The position numbers and the translations under genes are program-made. Below are positions 53,265-61,969 of a DNA stretch of 64,000 nt, piece by piece; the first letter of the stretch is position 1; each line of letters starts with the position of its first letter. Origin of the DNA: Phaeobacter piscinae (GTDB lineage: Bacteria; Pseudomonadota; Alphaproteobacteria; Rhodobacterales; Rhodobacteraceae); assembly GCF_002407245.1 (NCBI RefSeq), contig NZ_CP010681.1, positions 2,790,001 through 2,854,000 on the forward strand, written 5' to 3'. Under the pieces are notes generated by a model. The model was given only the letters and a program-made list of their open reading frames with translations. It was not told where the DNA came from and ran no database searches.

Positions 53265-53836
53265 CGGTGCTGCGCGTGATAGGCGTCGTTGGGCACCATG
53301 CCGGTGGCGCTGGCAACCCGGTTGGACATGTTGAAAAAGCCGGTCACATTGGCGATGTCCCAGATGTCGCGGTCGCTAAACCCATGGTCGCGCAAGATTT
53401 GACGGTCGGTCTCCTCAATCTCGGCGCTGGCTTTGGTCACCTTTACGGCAAAATCCAGCATCGCACGCTGGCGCGGCTCCAGCGGGGCGACGCGGTAGTT
53501 CATCACCAGCATCTCGCCGAGCTTTGGATCGCCTGACAGCTGGCGCACTGCAGCACCATGGGCCGTTAGGCAATAGAAACAGCTGTTGATGGCGGAGACC
53601 ACCACCGCGATCATCTCGCGTTCCAGCTTTGACAACCCGCTGTCCGCCAGCATCAGGTCGTTATACATCCCGGTAAAGGCGTTGAGCTTGTCGATGTCGA
53701 ACGCATTGGCACGCAGCACGTTGGGCACCATGCCCAGCTTCTCCTGGCAGATGTCGAAGTATTTCTGCGTCTCGGGCGGAAGCGGGTCCACCATCGGCAG
53801 GTCAAGCGCGGTGGGTGCGTTGGTGTCGCGAGTCAT
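53261..53836 (-). CDS. AhpD-like peroxidase-related protein
   Basis: A 191-aa CMD/AhpD-family protein of the peroxidase-related group. VVVSAINSCFYCLTAHGAAVR contains the CxxC pair and His of the redox centre, and DFAVKVTKASAEIEETDRQILRDHGFSDRDIWDIANVTGFFNMSNRVA is the C-terminal pattern of the group. It is expected to reduce peroxides with a thiol partner. It overlaps the OmpA gene downstream and lies 3 nt after the GNAT gene. Confidence 0.88.
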   Translation of the reverse strand: MTRDTNAPTALDLPMVDPLPPETQKYFDICQEKLGMVPNVLRANAFDIDKLNAFTGMYNDLMLADSGLSKLEREMIAVVVSAINSCFYCLTAHGAAVRQLSGDPKLGEMLVMNYRVAPLEPRQRAMLDFAVKVTKASAEIEETDRQILRDHGFSDRDIWDIANVTGFFNMSNRVASATGMVPNDAYHAQHR

Positions 53837-53839
53837 GGG

Positions 53840-54583
53840 TTACACTCCCTCTGGGTTGTGGCGATAGTGGTAACGCCCGGTGCGCTGCATGCCAAGTGAG
53901 GCATATAGACCGTTTGCACCAGCATTGGCCTCGGTGCAGAGAACCGCCAATTCGCGTGCGCCCTGATCGGCGGCCCACTGCGCAGCGCGGTGCATCAGCC
54001 AAACACCCATACCCTTGCGGCGTTGATGAGACAGGATTTCCAGCGCGTGGATCATGGCGATGCTGTCGTGGATCGCCACAAAGCCGCTGCCCCCCGGAGA
54101 ATCGTCACACCGGCCCAGCAGCGAAGTCTTCGGCCCTGCAACCCGTTGCATCACTGCAAAGCGCTCGGGGCCGATGCCCCCCTCGGCCCAGATTTCATGC
54201 TGGATCGCCAGCGGCTCCCAGACGCAGAAGGCTGTCACGGGCGGGATCTCCACCGTGCAGAGCTGCTGAACCGGGCACGTCCAAAGCACCACTGGATCCT
54301 TGATCACATAGCCCCGCGCGGCGAGCTGCGCATCAAGGGCGTCCTGACCATCGCGGATCATGAACAGAGGATCCTGTCCCATATCGCCCATGGCCTGTTC
54401 GGCGGCGGTGATCTCCGCCTCGCTGGCGTGACCTGTGGTGACAGTGGCCGCTGACACGCGGCTGCCGCCGCCAGCGCCCCGGCGCAGGGTTACCGGGCCA
54501 AGCTGCCGCATTTCAGCGGCGGGCCATGTGTGGTCGGTGACGTCGTAATACTTGGGGTCGGTCAGAGAGTGAGCAGTCGTCAA
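53840..54583 (-). CDS. GNAT-family acetyltransferase
   Basis: A 247-aa protein with an N-terminal region TWPAAEMRQLGPVTLRRGAGGGSRVSAATV and a C-terminal GNAT acetyl-CoA site in ILSHQRRKGMGVWLMHRAAQWAADQGARELAVLCTEANAGANGLYASLGM. The start is a TTG at 54583, overlapping the upstream stop as TTGA; no closer ATG keeps the conserved N-terminal region. The substrate is unknown. Confidence 0.83.
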   Translation of the reverse strand: MTTAHSLTDPKYYDVTDHTWPAAEMRQLGPVTLRRGAGGGSRVSAATVTTGHASEAEITAAEQAMGDMGQDPLFMIRDGQDALDAQLAARGYVIKDPVVLWTCPVQQLCTVEIPPVTAFCVWEPLAIQHEIWAEGGIGPERFAVMQRVAGPKTSLLGRCDDSPGGSGFVAIHDSIAMIHALEILSHQRRKGMGVWLMHRAAQWAADQGARELAVLCTEANAGANGLYASLGMQRTGRYHYRHNPEGV

Positions 54584-55302
54584 AGATCAAGATCCCGCGC
54601 CAGCGCTGTGATCGCCGCATCCACCCGCGCGCCATCGGCACCCCGAACCACCACATTGGCGCCAAAGGCACCGTTTTGTTGGAATGGGTAACAGCCGATG
54701 GAGAGGTCATCATAGGCCTCGGCAATGGCGGTCAGGATGGGGGCGATATCGCCCTCGCCCCGCTGCACACGCAGGGTCTGCGACAACAGCGGCGCGCCGC
54801 CGGTGAGCGTGGGCAGCACCGAGGCGACCATGGCCTGAAACACGCTGGGCACACCGGCCATCACATGCACATTGCGCAGGGTGAAACCGGGGGCTGTGGA
54901 GACCGGGTTTTCGATCAGCGTCGCGCCATCGGGGATCCGTGCCATCCGCAGGCGGGCGGCGTTCAGCTCCTGCCCGGATTTGTCGTAATGGGCCTGCAGC
55001 AGGGCACGGGCATCGTCGCGCACGTCCAGATGGGCACCAAAGGCCTTGCTGATGCAATCAGCGGTGATGTCATCATGGGTGGGGCCGATGCCGCCGCTGG
55101 TGAAGACGTGGTCATAGCTGTCAGACAGCGCCGTCACAGCCGCGATGATCGCGGGCTCGTTGTCGCTGATCACCCGCACCTCCTGCAGGTCGATGCCATG
55201 TTTTGTCAGCTCACCGGCGAGGTAATACATATTGGCATCGCGGGTGCGCCCGGACAGAATCTCGTCTCCGATCACCAGCATTGCGGCGGTTGGGTTTGCC
55301 AT
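54580..55302 (-). CDS. MoaB/Mog-fold CinA-like molybdopterin-binding domain protein
   Basis: A 240-aa protein: AAMLVIGDEILSGRTRDANMYYLAGELTKHGIDLQEVRVISDNE and VFTSGGIGPTHDDITADCISKAFG are the CinA/MoCF-binding motifs. It corresponds to the N-terminal part of CinA without the C-terminal nicotinamide-nucleotide amidase domain. In related proteins the domain hydrolyses ADP-ribose or similar nucleotides. A good ribosome site, GAGGAG, precedes the ATG at 55302. It is divergent from sfsA. Confidence 0.88.
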   Translation of the reverse strand: MANPTAAMLVIGDEILSGRTRDANMYYLAGELTKHGIDLQEVRVISDNEPAIIAAVTALSDSYDHVFTSGGIGPTHDDITADCISKAFGAHLDVRDDARALLQAHYDKSGQELNAARLRMARIPDGATLIENPVSTAPGFTLRNVHVMAGVPSVFQAMVASVLPTLTGGAPLLSQTLRVQRGEGDIAPILTAIAEAYDDLSIGCYPFQQNGAFGANVVVRGADGARVDAAITALARDLDL

Positions 55303-55352
55303 CTGCGCTCCTCCTCTTGATCCAATGATAGCGCAGGTATAGGCCCAGTCAC

Positions 55353-56051
55353 ATGCGCTTTCAAACCCCTCTCCTGTCCGCCGTGCTGATCCGACGCTAC
55401 AAAAGGTTTCTGGCGGACTGCCAGTTGCCGGATGGGCGCGAAGTAACCGCCCATTGTGCCAATCCCGGATCGATGTTGGGACTGGCCGAGCCTGGCAGCC
55501 CGGTCTGGCTGGAGCCCAATGACGACCCCAAGAAGAAGCTGAAATACGGCTGGCGGCTGGTTGAGGTTGCGGGCGGGGCTCTGGTCGGCGTGGATACATC
55601 TGTGCCAAACCGCGCGCTGAAATCGGCGCTGGAGGCAGGCGAGATCCCGGCCCTAGCGCAATACGGAACGGTCCGGGCCGAGGTGAAATATGCCGAGAAG
55701 AGCCGCATTGATTTCCTGCTGAGCCAGCCCGGCCTGCCTGATTGCTATGTTGAAGTGAAAAGCGTGACCCTATCCCGGCAGCCCGGCCTGGCGGAGTTTC
55801 CCGACAGTGTGACCGCGCGCGGCGCCAAACATCTGGGAAATCTGGCGGATATGTGCCGCGCCGGACACCGGGCGGTGCTGCTCTATCTGGTGCAGCGCGA
55901 GGATTGTGATCGTTTTGAGATTGCCCGCGACATCGACCCGACCTATGCCGCCGCCTGGGAGGCGGCGGCGGCGTCAGGTGTGGAACGTCTGGTGATCGGC
56001 ACCCGCATTAGCCCGCAAGGCGTTGAGATCGCTGGTATGATCGCGGGCTGA
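55353..56051 (+). CDS. sfsA: DNA/RNA nuclease SfsA family protein
   Basis: A 232-aa protein with FLADCQLPDGREVTAHCANPGSMLGL at the N-terminus and a PD-(D/E)xK-like core (RIDFLLSQPGLPDCYVEVKSVTL, then FPDSVTARGAKHL). This is the SfsA signature; E. coli SfsA was named for sugar fermentation stimulation and binds DNA. Length is normal. Convergent with mscS, with 4 nt between the stops. Confidence 0.93.
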   Translation: MRFQTPLLSAVLIRRYKRFLADCQLPDGREVTAHCANPGSMLGLAEPGSPVWLEPNDDPKKKLKYGWRLVEVAGGALVGVDTSVPNRALKSALEAGEIPALAQYGTVRAEVKYAEKSRIDFLLSQPGLPDCYVEVKSVTLSRQPGLAEFPDSVTARGAKHLGNLADMCRAGHRAVLLYLVQREDCDRFEIARDIDPTYAAAWEAAAASGVERLVIGTRISPQGVEIAGMIAG

Positions 56052-56055
56052 TCCC

Positions 56056-56970
56056 TCAGGCGGCGCTTCGCTCCTTGGCATCGGCGTCAGATGTGTCCGC
56101 GACGTCCTGCGAGGCATCGGGGGCCGCCTGAACCAGCGTGCGGGTCGGGAAGGGAATATCGATCCCGGCGTCATCAAGCGCTTCCTTCACCCGGCGCTTC
56201 ATGTCGGCCTGATACTGAAAATACTCTGCCGCATCGACCCAGACGCGGACCAGAAAATCAACCGAACTGCTGTTCAGATTATTGACCTGGATGAACGGCT
56301 CCGGCTCTGCATGAGAGCGGCTGTCGGACATGATGGTGTCGCGGATCACCTGCTCGGCGGTGGCAAGATTGGCACCGTAACCCACACCAAAACTCCACTC
56401 GGCCCGGCGGGTGTCGAATTCGGAATAGTTGGTGATCGTGTTGCCCCAAACCTCTGAGTTGGGGATGATCACCTTCAGGTTAGAGAGGCTGGCGATCACG
56501 GTGTTGTTCAGGGTGATTTCCTTCACCGTGCCCATTTCGTCATTCACCTCGATGAAATCGCCCAGTTTGAACGGGCGGAACAGGATCAGCATGATGCCAG
56601 CCGCCACATTGGACAGCGCGCCCTGCATTGCCAGACCGATGGCGAGGCCGGCAGCACCGATAGCGGCAATGATAGAAGTGGTCTCAACCCCGAAGGTGTT
56701 GAGCACAAACAACAGCGCAAAGGCGAGGATCACATAGCGTGCCAGATTGCCGAGGAAGTGGAACAGGGTCACATCGAGGCTGGCGTGGCTGTCACCGATC
56801 TGCACGATGCGGCGTTTGACCCAGCTGGCAACGATAAACCCGGCCAGCAGGATCACGATGGCGGCAAGCACGCTGCCCATGGCCTGGGCCAGAAACTCCA
56901 GCGTGACCAGATCAGCCAGCGATTTGCCGTTGTAGATTTCGGTCTGCATCAGGGCATTCAGACTGTCCAT
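56056..56970 (-). CDS. mscS: Small-conductance mechanosensitive channel (MscS)
   Basis: A 304-aa MscS-type channel. Three N-terminal membrane helices end in the pore-lining TM3 (IAAIGAAGLAIGLAMQGALSNVAAGIMLILFRPFKLGDFIEV), followed by the beta-domain (GTVKEITLNNTVIASLSNLKVIIPNSEVWG) and the cytoplasmic cage. It opens at high membrane tension to release solutes on hypo-osmotic shock. An extra Asp/Ala-rich tail ends the protein. GAGGGAGG precedes the ATG. Confidence 0.94.
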   Translation of the reverse strand: MDSLNALMQTEIYNGKSLADLVTLEFLAQAMGSVLAAIVILLAGFIVASWVKRRIVQIGDSHASLDVTLFHFLGNLARYVILAFALLFVLNTFGVETTSIIAAIGAAGLAIGLAMQGALSNVAAGIMLILFRPFKLGDFIEVNDEMGTVKEITLNNTVIASLSNLKVIIPNSEVWGNTITNYSEFDTRRAEWSFGVGYGANLATAEQVIRDTIMSDSRSHAEPEPFIQVNNLNSSSVDFLVRVWVDAAEYFQYQADMKRRVKEALDDAGIDIPFPTRTLVQAAPDASQDVADTSDADAKERSAA

Positions 56971-57127
56971 ATGTGCGCCTCCCTCCGTGGTGCGGTAGCA
57001 ATTCGTCAAAAAGGAGAACGCACGCCACCGGTAAAAAGTTCCCGATACGGGGGTGTGCCGGCTCTGGCCCTTTTGGCGCGAACCGCTTACATAGCTATGT
57101 CAAAGACACCCGATGGAGCCTCATCTG

Positions 57128-57937
57128 ATGAGATCGAAAGACGGCCGCACCACAAAAGACGGCATTCGCATTTATGAGCCCGGCGATTTTGCCGGAATGC
57201 ACGCGGCCGGGGCGCTGGCGGCCCGGATCCTTGACGATATTGCCGCCCATGTCGTGCCCGGTCAGACCACCGGTGAGCTGGACCGGCTGATCACCCAGAT
57301 GGTGGAGGACGCAGGCGCGACCTCAGCGACCATAGGTTACAAAGGCTATCAGCACGCCAGCTGCATCAGCGTCAATCACGTGGTCTGCCATGGGATCCCC
57401 GGTGAGAAAAAGCTGAAGGATGGCGACATCCTGAATATCGACGTCACCGTGATTGTCGATGGCTGGTTTGGCGATACCAGCCGGATGTATGTGGCCGGCA
57501 AGCTGTCGCGCAAAACCGAACGACTGATCCAGGTGACACATGACTCCCTGATGAAGGGGATCGAGGCGGTGAAACCCGGCAACACATTTGGTGATATCGG
57601 CCACGCCATCCAGTCCTACGTCGAAGCGCAGCGCATGAGCGTGGTGCGGGATTTCTGCGGCCACGGTCTGGGTCAGGTGTTCCATGCCCCGCCCAACGTG
57701 CTGCACTATGGCCGCGCGGGTTCCGGTCCGGTGCTGGAGGAAGGCATGTTCTTTACCATCGAGCCAATGGTGAACCTTGGCCGTCCGGAAACCAAGATTC
57801 TGGCCGATGAATGGACCGCCGTGACCCGCGACAAATCGCTGTCTGCGCAGTTTGAACATTCGGTCGGGGTGACGGCAGATGGTGCTGAGATCTTCACGCT
57901 GTCGCCTGCGGGCAAGTTTCACCCGACCTACGGCTGA
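57128..57937 (+). CDS. map: Methionine aminopeptidase, type I
   Basis: A 269-aa metalloprotease that removes the N-terminal Met of new proteins. Metal ligands are seen in ILNIDVTVIVDGWFGDTSRMY (two Asp), CGHGLGQVFHAPPNV (His), FFTIEPMV (Glu) and QFEHSVGV (Glu). The ATG at 57128 is favoured by GGAG 9 nt upstream; an in-frame ATG at 57113 would add five residues. A terminator follows the stop. Confidence 0.93.
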   Translation: MRSKDGRTTKDGIRIYEPGDFAGMHAAGALAARILDDIAAHVVPGQTTGELDRLITQMVEDAGATSATIGYKGYQHASCISVNHVVCHGIPGEKKLKDGDILNIDVTVIVDGWFGDTSRMYVAGKLSRKTERLIQVTHDSLMKGIEAVKPGNTFGDIGHAIQSYVEAQRMSVVRDFCGHGLGQVFHAPPNVLHYGRAGSGPVLEEGMFFTIEPMVNLGRPETKILADEWTAVTRDKSLSAQFEHSVGVTADGAEIFTLSPAGKFHPTYG

Positions 57938-57960
57938 GACCGTATCACTCCACTAAAAAA

Positions 57961-57987
57961 GGGGCGGGCCATCTGGCGCGCCCCTTT
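57961..57987. terminator. Terminator between map and the convergent lipoprotein gene
   Basis: GGGGCGGGCC / GGCGCGCCCC pairs with one mismatch around ATCT, with AAAAAA before and TTT after, so it can act on both strands. Confidence 0.8.
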
Positions 57988-58021
57988 GTCGTTCAGCGAT
58001 ACAGATTGCCCCGTACCGGTA

Positions 58022-58348
58022 TCAGAGCTTGCAACGTTTGCGCTCTGCCAAGGCAACCAGAACCTCGTGACGCTCATTCGCGGCTTCAAGCGCCTGCTTG
58101 GCGTTGGAATGGTTGCCGATCACCGCGGGCCAGAACAACAGCGCGGCTGCGATATTCTCGCCGGACATGCTCTTGCCCTTCTTGGCTTCTTTGCGGATCT
58201 CTTCCAGCTGGTTCAGCTGCACCGCGATTTCGGTGCAGGTCAGCTTGGCATCACCCACCTGCGTTTTGGTGACAACATCGGGCGATACGCAGGCCGACAG
58301 GGCCAAGGCGCTGGCCAGGGCCAGGCCGATGCGGAGATTGAGTTTCAT
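58022..58348 (-). CDS. Small lipoprotein of unknown function
   Basis: A 108-aa protein with lipobox LSAC (LALASALALSACVSP). The mature part is helical and basic at the end, with Cys in KLTCTEI and a C-terminal RKRCKL that could pair. NIAAALLFWPAVIGNHSNAKQALEAANERHEVL resembles small periplasmic lipoproteins seen next to other genes but no family name comes to mind. The ATG at 58348 has AGGA 9 nt upstream. Upstream sequence 58349-58534 has no further gene. Confidence 0.78.
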   Translation of the reverse strand: MKLNLRIGLALASALALSACVSPDVVTKTQVGDAKLTCTEIAVQLNQLEEIRKEAKKGKSMSGENIAAALLFWPAVIGNHSNAKQALEAANERHEVLVALAERKRCKL

Positions 58349-58534
58349 ATTGTGTCCTACTTCAATTCTGCACATCTGAAATGAGATGCCGAACGGGCCG
58401 ATTGATCGTCCGTTTTCCAGGCCGAATATGGCGAACATGAGTGCGTGTAAATCCTGCGGTCGGACTGCGGGGAGTTCCGCCAGGCAAAACGCATAGATTG
58501 CTGTGAAAATGTCGCACTCTACCTGAGAGTACCG

Positions 58535-59203
58535 TTAGGGACGCAGGCCGATCAGACGTGGGACATCTGTCATAGTGGTAATATGCTCGGCGTTATGCGG
58601 TGTCAGGCGGTGGCCCGTGCCGTGGGGATCAAAGCCGAGGCAGCGCATGCCAGCGCGGGCGGCGGCGATGGCGCCGTTTTCGCTGTCCTCGATCACCAGG
58701 CAGTCGCGGGCCTGCACATCGAAATGGCAGGCGGCGGCAAGGAACAGATCAGGGTCCGGTTTGCCGGTCTTGAGCGTATGAGCGGAGAACATGGCGTGGG
58801 GATGAAACAGATCCCAGAGGCCGTTCTGGCCAAGGGTGATGCGCATCTTTTCCTCGCTGCCGTTGGAGGCCACGCAAAAGGCGATGCCTCGCGCCTGCAA
58901 TAGCGCCAGTAGATCGGACACCCCCGGCACCAGATCGACCCCCTGCCGCAGACGGCTATAGGTTTCCTCGTAGATCTCTGCGATCCAATCTTGGGGCAGG
59001 TCAGCGCCCCGCGCGATGGCCTTGGTGCGCACATCTGCCATGGTGCCACCGACAAAGAGATCCATACATTCCGCAAGTGACAGCTGAAGTCCGTGGCGTG
59101 CGAGGTTGTCGACCAGCACCTGATTGCTGAGCGTTTCGCTGTCGACCAAAACGCCGTCACAGTCGAAAATCACCAGTTTCGGCGTCGGATATGTGATCGG
59201 CAT
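58535..59203 (-). CDS. HAD-IA family hydrolase (phosphoglycolate phosphatase/beta-PGM-like)
   Basis: A 222-aa haloacid-dehalogenase-fold phosphatase. Motif I is VIFDCDGVLVDSE (nucleophile and acid Asp), motif II Ser/Thr in CVASNGSEEKM, motif III Lys in LKTGKPDPDLFL, motif IV CLVIEDSENGAIAA. A helical cap of subclass IA lies between I and II. The substrate, likely a phosphorylated sugar or glycolate, cannot be read. It lies 24 nt after rsmD on the same strand. Confidence 0.88.
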   Translation of the reverse strand: MPITYPTPKLVIFDCDGVLVDSETLSNQVLVDNLARHGLQLSLAECMDLFVGGTMADVRTKAIARGADLPQDWIAEIYEETYSRLRQGVDLVPGVSDLLALLQARGIAFCVASNGSEEKMRITLGQNGLWDLFHPHAMFSAHTLKTGKPDPDLFLAAACHFDVQARDCLVIEDSENGAIAAARAGMRCLGFDPHGTGHRLTPHNAEHITTMTDVPRLIGLRP

Positions 59204-59227
59204 GAAATGCGTCCTCTGTTTTGGTGT

Positions 59228-59782
59228 TCAGCTCTCGCGCCACAGGAGGGTGATGTGCGTGTCGCCGTATTTGCGGCTGTCGTGCAGGGTAAATCCTGCG
59301 GGGGCTTGCATGGGGCTGCTTTCTTCCCAGATCACCAGCGCATCCTCAGTCAGCCAGCTGCCTTTGATCGCGGCGGTCAGCGCCTTCTGCCCCAAAGATT
59401 TACCATAAGGTGGATCGAGGAAGATCACATCACAGGGCGCGCCATCATTGACCGGCAGGCGGGTTGCATCGCGGCGAATAAGGCGCGCGCGGTCCTTAAT
59501 CCGCAGCAGGTCGATGTTCTTGGTGATCAGCCCCTGCGAGACCCGGCCATCATCGACAAACACCGCATCCGCCGCGCCGCGCGACAGCGCCTCAAGCCCC
59601 AAGGCACCGGTGCCCGCGAACAGATCCAGCACCCGCAGCCCATCGAAATCGACCAGATGGCTCAACACGTTGAACAGGCTTTCGCGCACCCGGTCAGTGG
59701 TGGGGCGCAGATGGGCGCCTGCATCCCCCTTGCCCACGCTGGTGAGCGCGCGGCCTCGGAAATCTCCGGCGATGATCCTCAT
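59228..59782 (-). CDS. rsmD: 16S rRNA (guanine(966)-N2)-methyltransferase
   Basis: A 184-aa SAM-dependent rRNA methyltransferase. RIIAGDFRGRALTSV at the start, TTDRVRESLFNVL, the SAM motif VLDLFAGTGALGLEALSRG, and the catalytic DPPYG (DVIFLDPPYGKSL) identify RsmD. It methylates G966 during 30S assembly. The ATG overlaps the stop of the upstream flavoprotein by 4 nt. Confidence 0.94.
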   Translation of the reverse strand: MRIIAGDFRGRALTSVGKGDAGAHLRPTTDRVRESLFNVLSHLVDFDGLRVLDLFAGTGALGLEALSRGAADAVFVDDGRVSQGLITKNIDLLRIKDRARLIRRDATRLPVNDGAPCDVIFLDPPYGKSLGQKALTAAIKGSWLTEDALVIWEESSPMQAPAGFTLHDSRKYGDTHITLLWRES

Positions 59783-60990
59783 GCGCGCAGCAGCGGTTTC
59801 AGATCCGCCTCAGGGTCAGCCACCACGGTTTTGTCGGCGGTGCGTCCCGCCTCAATCAGGCGTTTGGCGACCATATAAGCGCGGGGATCATTCATCGCAT
59901 CCACCGCCACCAGCTGATCGCCGGTGTAATACCAGAAGGACATGGTGCCATCCTGTCCCGCGCGGGTGACGACATTGTCGTAGCCGGTGTTGAGGCCCGC
60001 GATTTGCAGTTTGACGTCATATTGATCGGACCAGAACCAGGGCTTCGCCACATAGGTCTCCCCCGCGCCGAGCATATTGCGGGCAGCGACCTCTGCCTGA
60101 TCAATGGCGTTGGGCACGCTTTCGAGCCGGATATGGCTGCCGCGATAGGGGAAGGAGGCGCAATCCCCGGCGGCCCAGATCGCGGGATCAGAAGTGCGCC
60201 CCTGCTCGTCCACCTTGATGCCGTTCTCCAGCGTCAGGCCCGCCGCCTCTGCCAGATCACATGCGGGGGTGATGCCAACGCCGACGATGACGAAATCCAC
60301 CTCAACCGTTGAGCCATCGCTGAGCACGGCGCGGCTGACGGCCCCACCCTCGCCCTCCAGCCGCTCCAGTCCGATGCCTTCGCGAATCTCGACACCATGG
60401 CCTGTGTGCAGGCTGCGGAAATAGTCCGAGGTTTCCGGCGCAGCGACCCGTTGCAGGATGCGGTCGGCCATTTCCACCAGCGTGACGGAGACCCCGCGTT
60501 TGGCACAGACGGCGGCGGCCTCTAGCCCGATGTACCCACCGCCCACGATCAGCGTGCGCGCGCCGTCTTTGACCACGGGCGCCATGGCGTCCACATCTGC
60601 CAGATCGCGCAGCACGTAAACGCCGTTCAGATCACCACCAATAGCGGCAGGCAGACGGCGCGGACTGGACCCGGTGGTAAGCGCCAGCTGGTCGTAGTGC
60701 AGCACCTCATCCGCGAGGGTGACGGTCTTCTCCGCTGGGTCAATGGCCTGCACCTGTCGGCCAAGCTTCAGGGCAATATTGCTATCGACGTAGAAACTCT
60801 CAGGGCGCAGATAGAGCCGCTCCAGCTCCATCTCGCCCAGCAGATAGGCCTTGGAGAGGGGGGGACGCTGATAGGGCACGACCGGTTCGCTGCCGATCAG
60901 GGTGATTTCCCCGTCAAAGCCCTGCTTGCGCAGCTGAGCCACCAGCGAGGCGCCGGCCTGCCCTGCCCCGATCACGACGAAATGGGTCAT
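59779..60990 (-). CDS. NAD(P)H ferredoxin/rubredoxin reductase-like flavoprotein
   Basis: A 403-aa two-dinucleotide-binding oxidoreductase. FVVIGAGQAGASLVAQLRKQGF binds FAD, VPYQRPPLSKAYLLGE is the group-specific segment, TLIVGGGYIGLEAAAVCAKRGVSVTLVE binds NAD(P)H, and WAAGDCASFP the second FAD contact. It resembles putidaredoxin reductase-type enzymes that feed ferredoxins of oxygenases or P450s. No ferredoxin is adjacent. Coupled to rsmD downstream, divergent from the peroxiredoxin. Confidence 0.9.
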   Translation of the reverse strand: MTHFVVIGAGQAGASLVAQLRKQGFDGEITLIGSEPVVPYQRPPLSKAYLLGEMELERLYLRPESFYVDSNIALKLGRQVQAIDPAEKTVTLADEVLHYDQLALTTGSSPRRLPAAIGGDLNGVYVLRDLADVDAMAPVVKDGARTLIVGGGYIGLEAAAVCAKRGVSVTLVEMADRILQRVAAPETSDYFRSLHTGHGVEIREGIGLERLEGEGGAVSRAVLSDGSTVEVDFVIVGVGITPACDLAEAAGLTLENGIKVDEQGRTSDPAIWAAGDCASFPYRGSHIRLESVPNAIDQAEVAARNMLGAGETYVAKPWFWSDQYDVKLQIAGLNTGYDNVVTRAGQDGTMSFWYYTGDQLVAVDAMNDPRAYMVAKRLIEAGRTADKTVVADPEADLKPLLRA

Positions 60991-61113
60991 GGTTCCCCTC
61001 TCTTTCTGCTGTCCCGGTCTGCGGCTGCTGGTTGTCACACGCCTCTGGCATGCCAGCTGCCCGACCCTATATGTGTGGGGATATAAAACACAATCACGGG
61101 AGAGGAACAGATC

Positions 61114-61602
61114 ATGATTTCCGTTGGAGAAACCCTGCCTGAGGCGACACTGACCCGCATGGGGGCAGAGGGCCCTGAACAGGTGAGCATGGCGGAGCTC
61201 ACCAAGGGGCGCACGGTTGCCATTTTTGCGGTGCCGGGCGCGTTTACCCCGACCTGCCATTCGGCCCATGTGCCCAGCTTCATCCGCAATAAGGACGCGT
61301 TGGCCGCCAAAGGCGTGGATGAAATCATCTGCATTGCGGGCAATGATCCCTTTGTGATGCAGGCCTGGTCGGAGGCCACGGGTGCCGGTGCTGCCGGTAT
61401 CACCATGCTGTCGGACGCCGAATGCGGGTTTACCGATGCGATCGGGATGCGGCTGGATGCACCTGCGGCGGGTCTGATCGGGCGGTCGCTGCGCTATGCG
61501 ATGTTGGCGCGCGATGGCAAGGTTGAAGTCATGAACGCCGAAGACAATCCCGGCCAATGTGAACTGTCTGCGGGCGAGGCGCTGCTGGACTCCATCGGCT
61601 GA
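61114..61602 (+). CDS. Peroxiredoxin, Prx5/AhpE-like (PRX5 family)
   Basis: A 162-aa thiol peroxidase. The catalytic Cys is in PGAFTPTCHSAHVPSF, the Prx5-type site, with the conserved Arg in DAPAAGLIGRSLRYA. A second Cys (GQCELSAG) near the C-terminus may be the resolving residue. It reduces H2O2 and alkyl hydroperoxides with a glutaredoxin or thioredoxin partner. AGAGGAA precedes the ATG; a terminator follows. Confidence 0.92.
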   Translation: MISVGETLPEATLTRMGAEGPEQVSMAELTKGRTVAIFAVPGAFTPTCHSAHVPSFIRNKDALAAKGVDEIICIAGNDPFVMQAWSEATGAGAAGITMLSDAECGFTDAIGMRLDAPAAGLIGRSLRYAMLARDGKVEVMNAEDNPGQCELSAGEALLDSIG

Positions 61603-61623
61603 GCCGCAAGTATCAAACAAACA

Positions 61624-61648
61624 AAGGCGCGGATCCAAGCCGCGCCTT
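61624..61648. terminator. Bidirectional terminator after the peroxiredoxin gene
   Basis: A perfect 9-bp stem AAGGCGCGG / CCGCGCCTT with a 7-nt loop between convergent genes. Confidence 0.75.
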
Positions 61649-61678
61649 AGTCTATTCATATCTGTCGGGTGGTGGCCG

Positions 61679-61969
61679 CTAAAGGCTCTCCATCTTGCGG
61701 GCGAGTTTTGCATCCAGCGCGCTGATGCCGCCGACATCATGGGTGGTCAGGGTCACGGTAACGGAGTTGTAGACGTTGCTCCATTCCGGGTGGTGATCCC
61801 ATTTTTCGGCCCAGATTGCGGCGCGGGTCATCCAGCCGAAGGCATCGACAAAACTGTCGAATTTATAGGTCTTGGTGATGGCATCGCGGCCGTCGACCAC
61901 CTGCCAACCGGCGCTGAACAGCGGATCCAGCAGCGGGCCGCGCGTGGCGTCTGAGAGTTTCTCGGTCAT
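61679..61969 (-). CDS. phhB: Pterin-4-alpha-carbinolamine dehydratase
   Basis: A 96-aa protein. The family motif is clear: [47 protein letters not shown], with the His-His-Pro and second His active-site residues. It recycles carbinolamine tetrahydropterin, though in bacteria without phenylalanine hydroxylase nearby it may serve other pterins or Moco. No phhA is in the window. Coupled to the upstream GNAT-like gene by ATGA. Confidence 0.93.
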   Translation of the reverse strand: MTEKLSDATRGPLLDPLFSAGWQVVDGRDAITKTYKFDSFVDAFGWMTRAAIWAEKWDHHPEWSNVYNSVTVTLTTHDVGGISALDAKLARKMESL

